Assembly (NCBI RefSeq): GCF_900605005.1
Contig: NZ_LR027558.1
Location: 158,033-222,032 of the forward strand
Source: Acidipropionibacterium timonense
GTDB lineage: Bacteria; Actinomycetota; Actinomycetes; Propionibacteriales; Propionibacteriaceae
Reading direction: 5' to 3'
DNA length: 64,000 nucleotides
A program made the position numbers and the translations under genes. The notes below the pieces were generated by a model that saw nothing but the letters and a program-made list of their open reading frames with translations, was not told where the DNA came from and searched no databases. Shown here in pieces: positions 28,925 through 37,606 of the stretch. Positions within the stretch are counted from its first letter, which is position 1. Each line of letters starts with the position of its first letter.

Positions 28925-29592
28925 GGTCGCGACCCTGCTCCGGAAAGTGCACCCCCTCGCCACTTTGCTCCGGATACTGCGGCGACTGTCCACTCTGCTC
29001 CGGATACTGCACTGGCGGTCCACTTCGCTCCGGATACTGCACCTTGCTCCCTGTATTCCAGGAGCGACGTGCACTTTCTGGCGCTACGTGGTCTCCATGG
29101 TGGTTTCGGGTGATCTTTCCGGAGCAGAGTGAGGTGGTGTCGGATGACTCGTCATGTGACGCCGAGTTGCGGTATGTCAATGGCCACGGCATGCCTGTCC
29201 CGGTGGGGATCGCGTCGCGCTGGCAAACGTCCGCGATACCCGGTCGCGACCCTGCTCCGGAAAGTGCACCCACGCTCCACTCTGCTCCGGATACTGCGGC
29301 GACTGTCCACTCTGCTCCGGATGCTGCACTTTGCTCCCTGTATTCCAGGAGCGACGTGACCTTTCTGGAGCATGGTGGGGATCACCATGGTGGTAGGCGG
29401 TTGTTTGGGCGCGACGTGATTGTTGTGGAGCCAAGTGGATCTTGTGGAGCGAGGTGGATCTTGTGGAGCCAGGTGAATCCTCGGGCAACGTGCCTCGCGT
29501 GGAGCGACGTGCGTCTTCTGGAGCTACGTCAGCTCTCCGGGGCGAGGTCGGGGTCCCGGGGCGACGTCGGCGTCCGGAGCGAGGTGGACGTT
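28925..29592. repeat. Gene-free field of phased GGAGC repeats
   Basis: The 810 bases from 28812 to 29621 hold no credible gene but are packed with degenerate repeats of GGAGC(G/A)A(G/C)GTG. Inverted units (GCTCC) occur at 28937, 28967, 28997, 29027 and 29046, and direct units at 29061 and 29080. A second, shorter copy of this block starts at 29242 (30 bases identical to 28925-28954). A purely direct array follows with units at 29427, 29446, 29465, 29484, 29501, 29520, 29539, 29558 and 29576, about 19 bp apart. Function unknown. Confidence 0.75.
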
Positions 29593-29621
29593 TCGGGGGG
29601 TGGCACTGCGGCCCCGGCCCA

Positions 29622-30275
29622 TCAGCCCCGACGATGCGACGGCCTCCGGGACTGCGTCATGGCCGCATGTGTCCGGGTGGCGTCGAGGGCCGTGACGGGA
29701 AGGGGAGTGAGGGTCCGGTCGGCGCGGATGCCGTCGAGGAAGATCTGCAGGTATCTCCGGTAGAGGTCGGGTTCGACGTCGGCGCTGCGGTTGCGGATCG
29801 ATGCCAGCCCGGCCTGGAGGAAGATGATGTCGCTCTGTTCGACGTCCGGGCGAATGGCGCCCTGGCGTCGAGCCTTCGCCACCAGCTCCTCGAGGAGTGG
29901 CGCGATCCGGGTCTGCGCCTCGCGCACCTGGTCGTCGGCGAGGGCGGGATGGCTCATGATGGCGTTGAGTCCGGAGTCGCCGAACTGCAGGTCCAGGGAG
30001 TGGTCGAGGAAATCGACCAGCCCCACCCAGGCGTCGGGTTCGGACAGCGCTCGGCGGGCGAACCCTTCGAGCTCGTCGAGGGCGTCCTCGAGGAGCGCCG
30101 CCATGAGCTCCTGCTTGTTGGCGAAGCGACGGTACGCCGTCCCGACCCCGACCCCTGCATGATGGGCGATGTCGTTGAGGGTGACGTCGACTCCATGGCT
30201 GGTGAACAGGTCGCGGGCGGCGTGGAGGAGCCGTTCACGGTTGGCGGCGGCATCCTTGCGAAGGGTCTGGGCCAT
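29622..30275 (-). CDS. TetR-family transcriptional regulator
   Basis: 217 aa. The N-terminal helix-turn-helix reads RERLLHAARDLFTSHG, then VTLNDIAHHAGVGVGTAYRRFANKQEL; the C-terminal 150 residues form a helical ligand-binding domain of unknown specificity. The ATG at 30275 is preceded by CATGAT and exactly 6 bases, so the message is probably leaderless. A 12-bp-arm operator lies directly behind that -10 sequence and also behind the promoter of the divergent cupin gene, consistent with repression of both. Confidence 0.9.
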   Translation of the reverse strand: MAQTLRKDAAANRERLLHAARDLFTSHGVDVTLNDIAHHAGVGVGTAYRRFANKQELMAALLEDALDELEGFARRALSEPDAWVGLVDFLDHSLDLQFGDSGLNAIMSHPALADDQVREAQTRIAPLLEELVAKARRQGAIRPDVEQSDIIFLQAGLASIRNRSADVEPDLYRRYLQIFLDGIRADRTLTPLPVTALDATRTHAAMTQSRRPSHRRG

Positions 30276-30281
30276 GCCTTC

Positions 30282-30287
30282 ATCATG
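30282..30287 (-). promoter_or_regulatory. -10 hexamer CATGAT of tetR, leaderless
   Basis: CATGAT then GAAGGC then the ATG at 30275; abuts the operator at 30288. Confidence 0.45.
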
Positions 30288-30317
30288 GCACAACCGGATA
30301 GATGCATCCGGTTGTGC
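30288..30317. promoter_or_regulatory. TetR operator
   Basis: Perfect 12-bp arms GCACAACCGGAT and ATCCGGTTGTGC around AGATGC, in the 154-bp gap between the divergent tetR and cupin genes. It lies upstream of both -10 sequences, where bound repressor would block both promoters. Confidence 0.75.
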
Positions 30318-30323
30318 TACCGT
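30318..30323 (+). promoter_or_regulatory. -10 hexamer TACCGT of cupin gene
   Basis: TACCGT directly follows the operator; the cupin ATG is about 107 bases downstream with its own ribosome site. Confidence 0.4.
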
Positions 30324-30429
30324 GGAGACGATCCGGACAGCCTCATCCGCTTGGCTGGGGCCTCCAGTTCTCCCGAGCACCAGCGATCCTCCTGGGCTCG
30401 CGGACCCCACGCTCGTGAAAGGACTCGAC

Positions 30430-30861
30430 ATGACCGACCCCGACTTCCAGCAGGACTTTCCCACCGGCGAACCCAACGACGGCTACGCGCAGTACTTCAG
30501 CGGCAGGAGTTGGCGTGCGCCCCTCACTGGCGGCAGCGTCCCGGTGAGCAACATCACCTTCGAGCCGAGTTGCCGCAACAACTGGCACATCCACCACGGC
30601 GGCAACGGTGGTGGCGACCAGATCCTCCTGTGCACCGCCGGCTCGGGTTGGTACCAGGCCGAGGGTGAGGATCCGGTGAGCATGGTGCCCGGCGTCACCG
30701 TCCGCGTCCCCGCCGGCACCAAGCACTGGCACGGCGCCAAGGCCGACTCGTGGTTCTCCCACCTCGCCTTCATCACTTCCGGGGACGACGTGAGCAATGA
30801 GTGGCTCGAGCCCGTGTCCGACGAGGCCTACCGTCAGCTCCCCGGCGTCGACCGGGATTGA
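30430..30861 (+). CDS. Cupin-domain protein
   Basis: 143 aa single-domain cupin. The first motif contains the metal ligands in WHIHHGGNGGGDQILLCTAG and the second is VPAGTKHWHGA. Proteins of this size next to a TetR gene often accompany carboxymuconolactone decarboxylase or oxidoreductase genes and are of unknown catalytic role. AAAGGA precedes the ATG at 30430. Expression is probably repressed by the divergent TetR. Confidence 0.85.
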   Translation: MTDPDFQQDFPTGEPNDGYAQYFSGRSWRAPLTGGSVPVSNITFEPSCRNNWHIHHGGNGGGDQILLCTAGSGWYQAEGEDPVSMVPGVTVRVPAGTKHWHGAKADSWFSHLAFITSGDDVSNEWLEPVSDEAYRQLPGVDRD

Positions 30862-30897
30862 GCGGTCCGACGCGACGGCATCGTGGTCGGACCGCTC
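30860..30897. terminator. Hairpin overlapping the cupin stop codon
   Basis: GAGCGGTCCGAC (30860-30871) pairs perfectly with GTCGGACCGCTC (30886-30897). Confidence 0.6.
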
Positions 30898-30911
30898 GGC
30901 CGCCCTCCGAT

Positions 30912-31049
30912 GCGTATCCGGACGACGACGACCTCAACGACCGCATCGACGACGCCTATCGCGCGAAGTACGCGGGCAGCGCGTACCTGCCGCCCATGGT
31001 CGCCGACGGCCCACGAGCGGCCACCGTCGAGGTGACGCCCCGGTCCTGA
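30912..31049 (+). pseudogene. C-terminal remnant of a DUF2255-like protein
   Basis: About 45 codons beginning AYPDDDDLNDRIDDAYRAKY and continuing AGSAYLPPMV and RAATVEV to a stop at 31049 match the C-terminal end of DUF2255-family proteins as I recall them. No in-frame start or N-terminal part exists; upstream of 30912 the frame runs antisense-like through the cupin gene. It looks like the residue of a deleted gene that once followed the cupin gene. A longer open frame from 30801 is not credible as a gene. Confidence 0.5.
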
Positions 31050-31124
31050 CGTCCGCCGGAACTCACGGCGCCCCGGGCCTGCGAGTGCCGGTGATGGCCC
31101 GGGAATATCCGCCTCCTGCCAAGA

Positions 31125-31145
31125 GTTGAGTCGAGTGAACTCAAG
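31125..31145. promoter_or_regulatory. HAIR operator 1 of dnaK
   Basis: GTTGAGT-N7-ACTCAAG, matching the HspR-binding HAIR consensus CTTGAGT-N7-ACTCAAG except for its first base. Confidence 0.85.
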
Positions 31146-31172
31146 TTTGACCCTGAGATCCCCCGGATCCCC

Positions 31173-31201
31173 TTGATACGACCCGGCTCAACCGTTAGCC
31201 T
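31173..31201 (+). promoter_or_regulatory. dnaK operon promoter
   Basis: TTGATA at 31173-31178 and TAGCCT at 31196-31201 with a 17-bp spacer. The -10 overlaps HAIR 2, so HspR binding would block polymerase. Confidence 0.7.
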
Positions 31202-31220
31202 TGAGTCGTTGCCGCTCAAG
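31200..31220. promoter_or_regulatory. HAIR operator 2 of dnaK
   Basis: CTTGAGT-N7-GCTCAAG, one mismatch from consensus, overlapping the -10 hexamer. Confidence 0.82.
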
Positions 31221-31304
31221 GCGTCCCTCATCGGGCGTCCAGGCGAGAACTCAGCTCAACACAGACATCAGGAACACAGGACTCAAGTCCCAGGAGGAAC
31301 CCCC

Positions 31305-33161
31305 ATGGCCCGTGCAGTCGGTATCGACCTCGGAACCACCAACTCGTGTGTCGCCGTCCTCGAGGGCGGCGAGCCCACCGTCATCCCCAACGCCGAGGGC
31401 GCCCGGACGACCCCGTCGGTCGTCGCGTTCACCAACTCCGGCGAGGTCCTCGTCGGTGAGGTCGCCAAGCGACAGGCTGTCACCAACGTCGATCGCACCA
31501 TCCGCTCCGTCAAGCGCCACATGGGCACCGACTGGAAGGTGACCATCGACGGCAAGGACTACCGTCCGCAGCAGATCAGCGCCTACGTGCTGCAGAAGCT
31601 CAAGAGGGACGCCGAGGCCTACCTCGGTGAGCCCGTGACGAACGCCGTCATCACCGTCCCCGCCTACTTCTCGGACGCCCAGCGTCAGGCGACCAAGGAG
31701 GCCGGTGAGATCGCCGGTCTCACCGTCGACCGCATCGTCAACGAGCCCACCGCGGCGGCCCTGGCCTACGGCCTCGACAAGTCCGACAAGGAGCAGACGG
31801 TCCTCGTCTTCGATCTCGGTGGCGGCACCTTCGACGTCTCCCTGCTCGACATCTCCGACGGCGTCTTCGAGGTCCAGGCGACCAATGGTGACAACCACCT
31901 CGGCGGTGACGACTGGGACCAGCGGATCGTCGACTGGCTCGTCAAGCGCTTCAAGGACGCCAACGGCATCGACCTGTCCGCCGACAAGATGGCCAAGCAG
32001 CGCCTCCAGGAGGCTGCCGAGCGCGCCAAGATCGAGCTCTCCCAGACCTCCGAGACGCAGATCAACCTGCCCTACATCACGGCCGGCGCCGCTGGGCCGC
32101 TGCACCTGGACGAGAAGCTCACCCGGGCCGAGTTCCAGCGGATGACCTCCGACCTGCTCGACCGCTGCCGCACGCCGTTCAATGCCGTCATGAAGGACGC
32201 CGGGGTCACCGTCTCCCAGATCGACGAGGTCATCCTCGTCGGCGGCTCGACCCGCATGCCCGCCGTGACCGACCTCGTCAAGGAGCTCGCCGGCAAGGAG
32301 CCCCACAAGGGCGTCAACCCGGACGAGGTCGTGGCCCTCGGTGCCTCCCTCCAGGCCGGTGTGCTCAAGGGTGAGGTCAAGGACGTCCTCCTGCTCGACG
32401 TCACCCCGCTGAGCCTCGGTATCGAGACCAAGGGCGGCGTCATGACGAAGATCATCGAGCGCAACACGACGATCCCGACGAAGCGCTCCGAGGTCTTCAC
32501 CACCGCCGAGGACAACCAGCCCTCCGTGATGATCCAGGTGTACCAGGGCGAGCGTGAGTTCGTCCGCGACAACAAGTCGCTGGGCAACTTCGAGCTCACC
32601 GGCCTCATGCCCGCCCCGCGCGGCATCCCGCAGATCGAGGTGACCTTCGACATCGACGCCAACGGCATCGTCCACGTCCACGCCAAGGACATGGCCACCG
32701 GCAAGGAGCAGTCGATGACCGTCACCGGCGGGTCGGCCCTGGGCAAGGACGAGATCGACCGCATGGTCAAGGAGGCCGAGGCCAATGCCGACGCCGACAA
32801 GAAGCGTCGCGAGTCCGTCGACATGCGCAACGAGGGCGACGCCCTGGCCTTCCGTACCGAGAAGCTCCTCGAGGAGAACGGCGACAAGATCCCCGAGGAG
32901 ACCAAGACCCCGGTGACCGAGGCCGTGGCCAAGCTCAAGGAGGCCCTCAAGGGCACCGACAACGACGACGAGGTGAAGGCCGCCATGGACGACCTCAACC
33001 AGAAGGCGTCGGCCATGGGCCAGGCGATCTACGCCGCCGCCCAGCAGGCCCAGGCCTCGGGACAGTCCGCCGCCGGTGCCGATGAGCAGGCCGACCAGGG
33101 TGGCGACGACACGGTCGTCGACGCCGAGATCGTCGACGACGAGAAGAAGTCCGACAAGTGA
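31305..33161 (+). CDS. dnaK: Molecular chaperone DnaK
   Basis: 618 aa Hsp70. The ATPase domain begins [19 protein letters not shown] and includes [13 protein letters not shown] and [10 protein letters not shown]; the substrate-binding domain follows from about residue 360, with a lid and a Gly/Asp-rich tail ending [17 protein letters not shown] lies about 8 bases before the ATG at 31305. It is first in a dnaK-grpE-dnaJ-hspR operon under HAIR control. Two hairpins after the stop probably reduce expression of the downstream genes. Confidence 0.98.
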   Translation: MARAVGIDLGTTNSCVAVLEGGEPTVIPNAEGARTTPSVVAFTNSGEVLVGEVAKRQAVTNVDRTIRSVKRHMGTDWKVTIDGKDYRPQQISAYVLQKLKRDAEAYLGEPVTNAVITVPAYFSDAQRQATKEAGEIAGLTVDRIVNEPTAAALAYGLDKSDKEQTVLVFDLGGGTFDVSLLDISDGVFEVQATNGDNHLGGDDWDQRIVDWLVKRFKDANGIDLSADKMAKQRLQEAAERAKIELSQTSETQINLPYITAGAAGPLHLDEKLTRAEFQRMTSDLLDRCRTPFNAVMKDAGVTVSQIDEVILVGGSTRMPAVTDLVKELAGKEPHKGVNPDEVVALGASLQAGVLKGEVKDVLLLDVTPLSLGIETKGGVMTKIIERNTTIPTKRSEVFTTAEDNQPSVMIQVYQGEREFVRDNKSLGNFELTGLMPAPRGIPQIEVTFDIDANGIVHVHAKDMATGKEQSMTVTGGSALGKDEIDRMVKEAEANADADKKRRESVDMRNEGDALAFRTEKLLEENGDKIPEETKTPVTEAVAKLKEALKGTDNDDEVKAAMDDLNQKASAMGQAIYAAAQQAQASGQSAAGADEQADQGGDDTVVDAEIVDDEKKSDK

Positions 33162-33167
33162 CGACGA

Positions 33168-33202
33168 GTCGGTGGGCGGGGTGACCTGCCCCGCCCACCG
33201 AC
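33168..33202 (+). terminator. Attenuating hairpin after dnaK
   Basis: GTCGGTGGGCGGGG pairs with CCCCGCCCACCGAC around TGACCTG. It is inside the operon, so partial termination is likely. Confidence 0.6.
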
Positions 33203-33214
33203 CACGCCCGGGCG

Positions 33215-33238
33215 CCCGGGGCCTGTGGGGGCCCCGGG
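33215..33238 (+). terminator. Second hairpin in the dnaK-grpE gap
   Basis: CCCGGGGCC pairs with GGCCCCGGG around TGTGGG. Confidence 0.5.
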
Positions 33239-33274
33239 TCGGCAGCGCCCACGAGAGCCACAGACGAGGATGAG

Positions 33275-34030
33275 ATGAGCGAGAACACACACGAGCCGGG
33301 CCCCGATCCCGAGGACATCCGTCCCGGGAACGAGGACGCCGGCCAGAGCCCCGAGGCCGGACGGGCCGACGGGACGAGCCCTGCCGGCGACGACACCGGC
33401 CCCGCTGACACCGGTTCCCCTGACGCTGGGTCCGGTGACGCTGGGTCCAGTGACTCGGGCGCCCGGCCCGCGGACATCGACGGGCGTTTCGAGGAGATCG
33501 TCGAGGGAGTCGACGTCGCCGCCCCCTCCCGCGAGTCCGAGCTCGAGGCCATGCTGGCCGAGCGCACCGAGGACCTGCAGCGTCTCCAGGCCGAGTACGT
33601 CAACTACAAGCGTCGGGTCGACCGCGACCGCGCCCTGTCACGTCAGGGTGGCGTCGAGAAGGTCGTGAGCGACCTCATGCCGGTGCTCGACTCCATCGCC
33701 ATGGCCCGTCAGCACGGCGAGCTCGAGGGTGGTTTCAAGCTCGTCGCCGACGAGCTCGAGAAGGTGGCGAGCGCACACGGACTGCGGTCCTTCGGGCAGA
33801 TCGGGGAGGAGTTCGACCCGCGTCTGCACGAGGCCCTCATGCAGCTGCCGCTGGCCGGGGCGACGGTGACGAGCGTGTCCCAGGTCATGCAGCCGGGTTA
33901 CATGATCGGGGACCGGGTGCTGCGTCCGGCCCGGGTGGCGGTCTCCGACCCCGATCCGCAGGCGTCCGGTGCCCCGGCCTCGCAGGAGGAGCCCGGGACG
34001 GACGACCCGCAGGGGCCGGACGAGGCCTGA
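33275..34030 (+). CDS. grpE: Nucleotide exchange factor GrpE
   Basis: 251 aa DnaK cochaperone that releases ADP. The first 85 residues are an acidic, Pro/Gly-rich disordered region with short repeats ([13 protein letters not shown]). The coiled coil begins near residue 88 ([24 protein letters not shown]), and the beta-wing carries [14 protein letters not shown] and [17 protein letters not shown], the GrpE signature. ATG at 33275 with GAGGATGAG upstream. Second gene of the heat-shock operon. Confidence 0.96.
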   Translation: MSENTHEPGPDPEDIRPGNEDAGQSPEAGRADGTSPAGDDTGPADTGSPDAGSGDAGSSDSGARPADIDGRFEEIVEGVDVAAPSRESELEAMLAERTEDLQRLQAEYVNYKRRVDRDRALSRQGGVEKVVSDLMPVLDSIAMARQHGELEGGFKLVADELEKVASAHGLRSFGQIGEEFDPRLHEALMQLPLAGATVTSVSQVMQPGYMIGDRVLRPARVAVSDPDPQASGAPASQEEPGTDDPQGPDEA

Positions 34031-34061
34031 TTGACCAGACGATGAGGAGAGGAGGCGCACG

Positions 34062-35201
34062 GTGAGCACCAAGGACTTTGCCGAGAAGGACTACTACAAG
34101 GTGTTGGGCGTCTCCAAGGACGCCAAGCCCGAGGAGATCAAGAAGGCCTTCCGGAAGATCGCCCGCGACAACCACCCCGATTCCCATCCGGGTGACAAGG
34201 CAGCCGAGGCGCGGTTCAAGGAGGCCTCCGAGGCGAACGACGTCCTGTCGGACCCCAAGAAGCGCAAGGAGTACGACCAGGCTCGCAGCCTCTTCGGCGC
34301 CGGCGGACTCCACTTCCCACGGTCCGGTGGGGCGACGAACGTCAACGTCGAGGACTTCCTGCGCACCGCGGGCAACGGCGACGGTTTCGGCGATCTCTTC
34401 GGGAACCTCTTCGGGGCGACCGGGGGCCGCCGGACGACGACCCGCAGCGCCCGCCGCGGGGCCGACATCGAGGGCGAGACGACGATCGACTTCATCGACG
34501 CCGTCAATGGCACGACGGTGAGCCTGCAGATGGTCTCCCAGGAGCCCTGTCAGGCGTGTCGGGGCACCGGCGCCAGGGCCGGCACCGTCCCGACGGTGTG
34601 TCCGACCTGCCAGGGCTCGGGCATGCACGCGACGACGGCCGGCGGCGTCTTCCAGATGACCGAACCCTGCCCGGACTGTCACGGGCGCGGCATGATCGTC
34701 GACGACCCCTGCCAGGTGTGCCACGGTTCGGGGCGGGCCCGCTCGACCCGGACCATGCAGGTGCGCATTCCCGCCGGGGTCGAGGACGGTCAGCGCATCC
34801 GCATCAAGGGCAAGGGATCGCCGGGCGAGAACGGGGGAGCCTCCGGCGACCTCTACGTCGTCGTCCACGTGCGTCCCGACCCCACCTTCGGCCGTGACGG
34901 GTCGAACCTCACCGTGACCGTCCCGGTGACCTTCTCCGAGGCGGCCCTGGGGGCCGAGGTGGAGGTGCCGAAGCTCGGCGGGGGCACGGTGCGCCTGCGC
35001 ATCCCGGAGGGCACCCCGAACGGGCGCACCTTCCGGGTCCGCGGTCGCGGCGTGACGCGCTCGGACGGATCGAAGGGGGACCTTCTGGCGACCGTCGACG
35101 TCGTCGTCCCCACGGGTCTGGACGCCGCCTCCCGCAGGGCGCTCCACGAGTTCGCGGCGGCCGCCCACGAACCGAACCCGCGCTCCTGGGAGGTGAGCTG
35201 A
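34062..35201 (+). CDS. dnaJ: Chaperone DnaJ
   Basis: 379 aa type I J-protein that stimulates DnaK. The J-domain (residues 10-75) contains HPD in ARDNHPDSHPG. A Gly/Phe segment follows, then four zinc-binding CxxCxGxG repeats (CQACRGTG, CPTCQGSG, CPDCHGRG, CQVCHGSG) and the C-terminal substrate-binding domains. The GTG at 34062 has GGAGG upstream. Its stop is separated from the hspR start by one base. Confidence 0.97.
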   Translation: MSTKDFAEKDYYKVLGVSKDAKPEEIKKAFRKIARDNHPDSHPGDKAAEARFKEASEANDVLSDPKKRKEYDQARSLFGAGGLHFPRSGGATNVNVEDFLRTAGNGDGFGDLFGNLFGATGGRRTTTRSARRGADIEGETTIDFIDAVNGTTVSLQMVSQEPCQACRGTGARAGTVPTVCPTCQGSGMHATTAGGVFQMTEPCPDCHGRGMIVDDPCQVCHGSGRARSTRTMQVRIPAGVEDGQRIRIKGKGSPGENGGASGDLYVVVHVRPDPTFGRDGSNLTVTVPVTFSEAALGAEVEVPKLGGGTVRLRIPEGTPNGRTFRVRGRGVTRSDGSKGDLLATVDVVVPTGLDAASRRALHEFAAAAHEPNPRSWEVS

Positions 35202-35202
35202 G

Positions 35203-35652
35203 GTGCGCCGGCGGGTCAACGTCGGCGCCTCCGGGCTGGCGAGGATCGACCGGGACGCCCCGATCTTCCCCATCTCGGCGGCCGCCGAGCTCGCCGGCAT
35301 GCACCCCCAGACCCTGCGCACCTACGACCGGCTCGGCCTCGTCGTGCCGACCCGGGCCCGGGGGAGGGGACGACGCTACTCGGCAGCCGATGTCGCGAAC
35401 CTGCGGATGATCCAGCACCTGTCGCAGGACGAGGGGATCAACCTCAACGGCATTCACCGGATCATGGAGCTCGAGCGACAGATCGTCCGACTCAACGACC
35501 AGGTGGAGCAGCTGTCCGACACAGTGCGGCGGATGCAGTCGGTGGAGTTCGAGGGGCGCAGTGACCCACGGGTGTTCACGGCCGAGTCGACCGGCCGGGT
35601 CCACATGGGGCGGACGGTCGTGCGGACCCAGCTCGCCCTTCCGCCCCGGTGA
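35203..35652 (+). CDS. hspR: Heat-shock repressor HspR
   Basis: 149 aa MerR-family repressor that binds HAIR sites with DnaK as corepressor. The helix-turn-helix reads FPISAAAELAGMHPQTLRTYDRLGLVVP and is followed by GRGRRYSAADVANLRMIQHLSQDEGINLNGI and a coiled coil. GGAGGTGAG at the end of dnaJ serves as the ribosome site for the GTG at 35203. Its targets in this window are the HAIR pairs before dnaK and clpB. Confidence 0.95.
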   Translation: MRRRVNVGASGLARIDRDAPIFPISAAAELAGMHPQTLRTYDRLGLVVPTRARGRGRRYSAADVANLRMIQHLSQDEGINLNGIHRIMELERQIVRLNDQVEQLSDTVRRMQSVEFEGRSDPRVFTAESTGRVHMGRTVVRTQLALPPR

Positions 35653-35810
35653 CCGGGCTCTGACGAGCGACGACGTCGACGCTACCGCGCACTCGTATCC
35701 TGAGAATGTACTGAGAGAACCGGCTGGGCAGCGTGCCGCACGGGCGTGTCGGTTCCGGTGATCGGCCTGCGCATCTGCGCTCTGACGATGCATGATGCCG
35801 GGAATCGAGG

Positions 35811-35816
35811 CATGAT
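35811..35816 (+). promoter_or_regulatory. -10 hexamer CATGAT, leaderless start of SGNH gene
   Basis: CATGAT, then GGAGGG, then the GTG at 35823. The GGAGGG could alternatively serve a GTG at 35832. Confidence 0.4.
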
Positions 35817-35822
35817 GGAGGG

Positions 35823-36710
35823 GTGAAGCGCGTGCTGAGAATCCTCAGCTTCGTCGTCCTGGGGATGGCTGTCCTCGTCGGCGGGGCGAGTTGGTTCATG
35901 TCCCGTGCCTCCGCCGTGCCCGCGGTCGTCAGGGCCGCTGCGCATTCCCACTCCACGGCTTCCGGGTCACCGTCGTCGGGCGCGGCGGCTCCCAGCGCGT
36001 CACCCGTGCCTGCCTCGACGGACCCCACGGTCGGCTCCGTCTATCGGACGGTCGGTCTGGGTGACTCCGTCCCGGCTGGCACCAACTGCCCCGACTGCAC
36101 GGAGTACGTCACCCAGGTGGGTCGCGCCATGGCGTCGTCCTCGGGAAAGGTGGCGTCGGTGGACAACGAGGCGGTCGCGGGGGCGACGACGAGTGACGTC
36201 CTGGCCCAGCTGGCCGATGCGTCGATTCGCGCGCGGATCGCCGACGCCGATCTCGTCATCATCACCATCGGGGCGAACGACCTGGACACCTCGCAGATCG
36301 ACGGCGACTGTTACCCCCTCTCCACGACGGGCTGCTATCGCGATGATCTCGTCGGCATCTCGAGCCGGCTCACCGCCATCGTCAACCGCGTCCAGGGGCT
36401 CATGTCACGGCCGGGTGGGACGATCGTCCTCACCGGTTACTGGAACGTCATCGAGGACGGTGAGGTCGGGGCGGAGAACGGGTCGACGTACGTCACCGCG
36501 TCCGACGAACTCACCCGGATGTTCAACGCCGACGTGAGCGCCGTCGCGACGGCGACGTCGACGGCCTATGTCGACGTCTACACCCCGTTCAAGGGGGCGT
36601 CCGGGACGACGGACGACACCCAGCTGCTCGCCAGCGATGGAGACCATCCCAATGCCGCGGGTCATGCCGTGCTGGCGCGGGCCATTGAGACCGCCCTCGG
36701 GGTGGAGTGA
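35823..36710 (+). CDS. Exported SGNH/GDSL hydrolase
   Basis: 295 aa secreted esterase/lipase-like protein. An N-terminal signal peptide or anchor (residues 5-25, ILSFVVLGMAVLVGGASWF) is followed by a Ser/Pro/Ala-rich linker to about residue 70. Block I is VGLGDSVPAG with the nucleophile Ser, block III is ITIGANDLD with the oxyanion Asn, and block V is DGDHPNAAGH with the catalytic Asp and His. Substrate unknown; related actinobacterial enzymes act on lipids or acylated glycans. The start is GTG 35823 (leaderless) or GTG 35832. Confidence 0.85.
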   Translation: MKRVLRILSFVVLGMAVLVGGASWFMSRASAVPAVVRAAAHSHSTASGSPSSGAAAPSASPVPASTDPTVGSVYRTVGLGDSVPAGTNCPDCTEYVTQVGRAMASSSGKVASVDNEAVAGATTSDVLAQLADASIRARIADADLVIITIGANDLDTSQIDGDCYPLSTTGCYRDDLVGISSRLTAIVNRVQGLMSRPGGTIVLTGYWNVIEDGEVGAENGSTYVTASDELTRMFNADVSAVATATSTAYVDVYTPFKGASGTTDDTQLLASDGDHPNAAGHAVLARAIETALGVE

Positions 36711-37007
36711 GGTCGGGTTCATCCACATGGTGGACCGCACCGGCGCCCATGGGAGCAGTGGTCCCCAGTTGGGGGAACAACGGCGGCCCCTCTCTTTTCA
36801 TGGATGAATGCGTGTATTTCCTTGTCGAATGCATGTCATCCGATGTCATTATCCCCCGCGTGGGTGACAAACTCAGCATTGCTGAAACCTGAATATTTGC
36901 TGAAGGTGTCCATCCTGGCTAGCCAAGGGGACACCGGACAACCTATGGTCTTCTCAGGTTGTGGCAGTCGGCACATGGCTCGACGCACTGCAGGAGGAAG
37001 AACAACA
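36711..37007. other. Lower-GC intergenic region before Tat protein
   Basis: This 297-base gap is visibly richer in A and T than its surroundings. It contains TTGCTG (36898-36903) and TAGCCA (36921-36926) 17 bases apart as a possible promoter, overlapped by an inverted repeat GTGTCC...GGACAC. I see no gene in it. Confidence 0.35.
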
Positions 37008-37538
37008 ATGAACAACGCAGACACCCGGTCCGTCTCCCGGCGGACGGTGGCCAAGGGCCTCGCGTGGAGTGTCCCGGCGGTCACCCTGGCGACCCAGCTC
37101 CCGGCTTTCGCCACCTCGCCCGGTCCGATCGACATCCCGCCGTCCATCGGTGGGGACGTTGCGCACAAGTGCCCGGGCCACTCCCATGTCATCGGTGATG
37201 GCGTGATCTTCGGTCCCATCGAGGTCAAGAGCACGGCTCAGGCCGATGTCGCCGTGTCGTTCAGCTTCGCGTCGTCGAGCATCTACGGGGACGTCGCGTA
37301 TGTCTCCACCGACGGTGGCAAGACCCTCCAGAGCGGGTCGTCGATCACCGTCCCCGCCGGCGAGACCATCGAGGTGTACGTCGTGAGCACGCGCGGATCC
37401 AGCAACAATGGTGCCGGAAGCCTCACCATCAACTACACCTACACCGTGGACGGAGTGACGAAGTCCGGGACGACGGTCCTCAGCTACAACAGCGTCCCGC
37501 CGCACCACAAGGTGTGTGACGCCAGGATCACCGGCTGA
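37008..37538 (+). CDS. Tat-exported protein of unknown function
   Basis: 176 aa. The N-terminus SVSRRTVAKGLAWSVPAVTLATQLPAFA is a twin-arginine signal with a cleavage site after AFA near residue 38. The mature domain of about 135 residues is beta-rich (alternating Ser/Thr/Val strands) with two Cys (in HKCPGHS and KVCDARITG) that may form a disulfide. Actinobacterial surface proteins with the SRRTVAKGLAWSVPAV signal are common, but I do not recognise the mature part. AGGAGG lies upstream of the ATG at 37008. Confidence 0.8.
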   Translation: MNNADTRSVSRRTVAKGLAWSVPAVTLATQLPAFATSPGPIDIPPSIGGDVAHKCPGHSHVIGDGVIFGPIEVKSTAQADVAVSFSFASSSIYGDVAYVSTDGGKTLQSGSSITVPAGETIEVYVVSTRGSSNNGAGSLTINYTYTVDGVTKSGTTVLSYNSVPPHHKVCDARITG

Positions 37539-37563
37539 TCTGCGGATACCTCCGGAGTCGGTG

Positions 37564-37597
37564 AGGGGCTCACGAGCGCGATGCTCGTGAGCCCCTT
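37564..37597. terminator. Hairpin terminator between convergent genes
   Basis: AGGGGCTCACGAG pairs with CTCGTGAGCCCCT around CGCGATG. Confidence 0.75.
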
Positions 37598-37606
37598 CGC
37601 TGTCCC

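Noticed and set aside
28937-29046. 30-bp spaced repeats considered as CRISPR or integron attC sites
   Set aside because: The sequence between the conserved cores is itself repeated, there are no unique spacers, and no cas or integrase gene is nearby.
28742-29763. Several overlapping open frames in the GGAGC repeat field
   Set aside because: Frames are open on both strands because the repeats lack stop triplets; translations are repeated ILRRLSTLLRIL-type strings and no start has a ribosome site or -10 hexamer at the right distance.
30801-31049. Full 82-codon frame as an intact gene
   Set aside because: Its first 37 codons are a shifted reading of the cupin gene end; only the last part resembles a protein family, so it is kept as a remnant.
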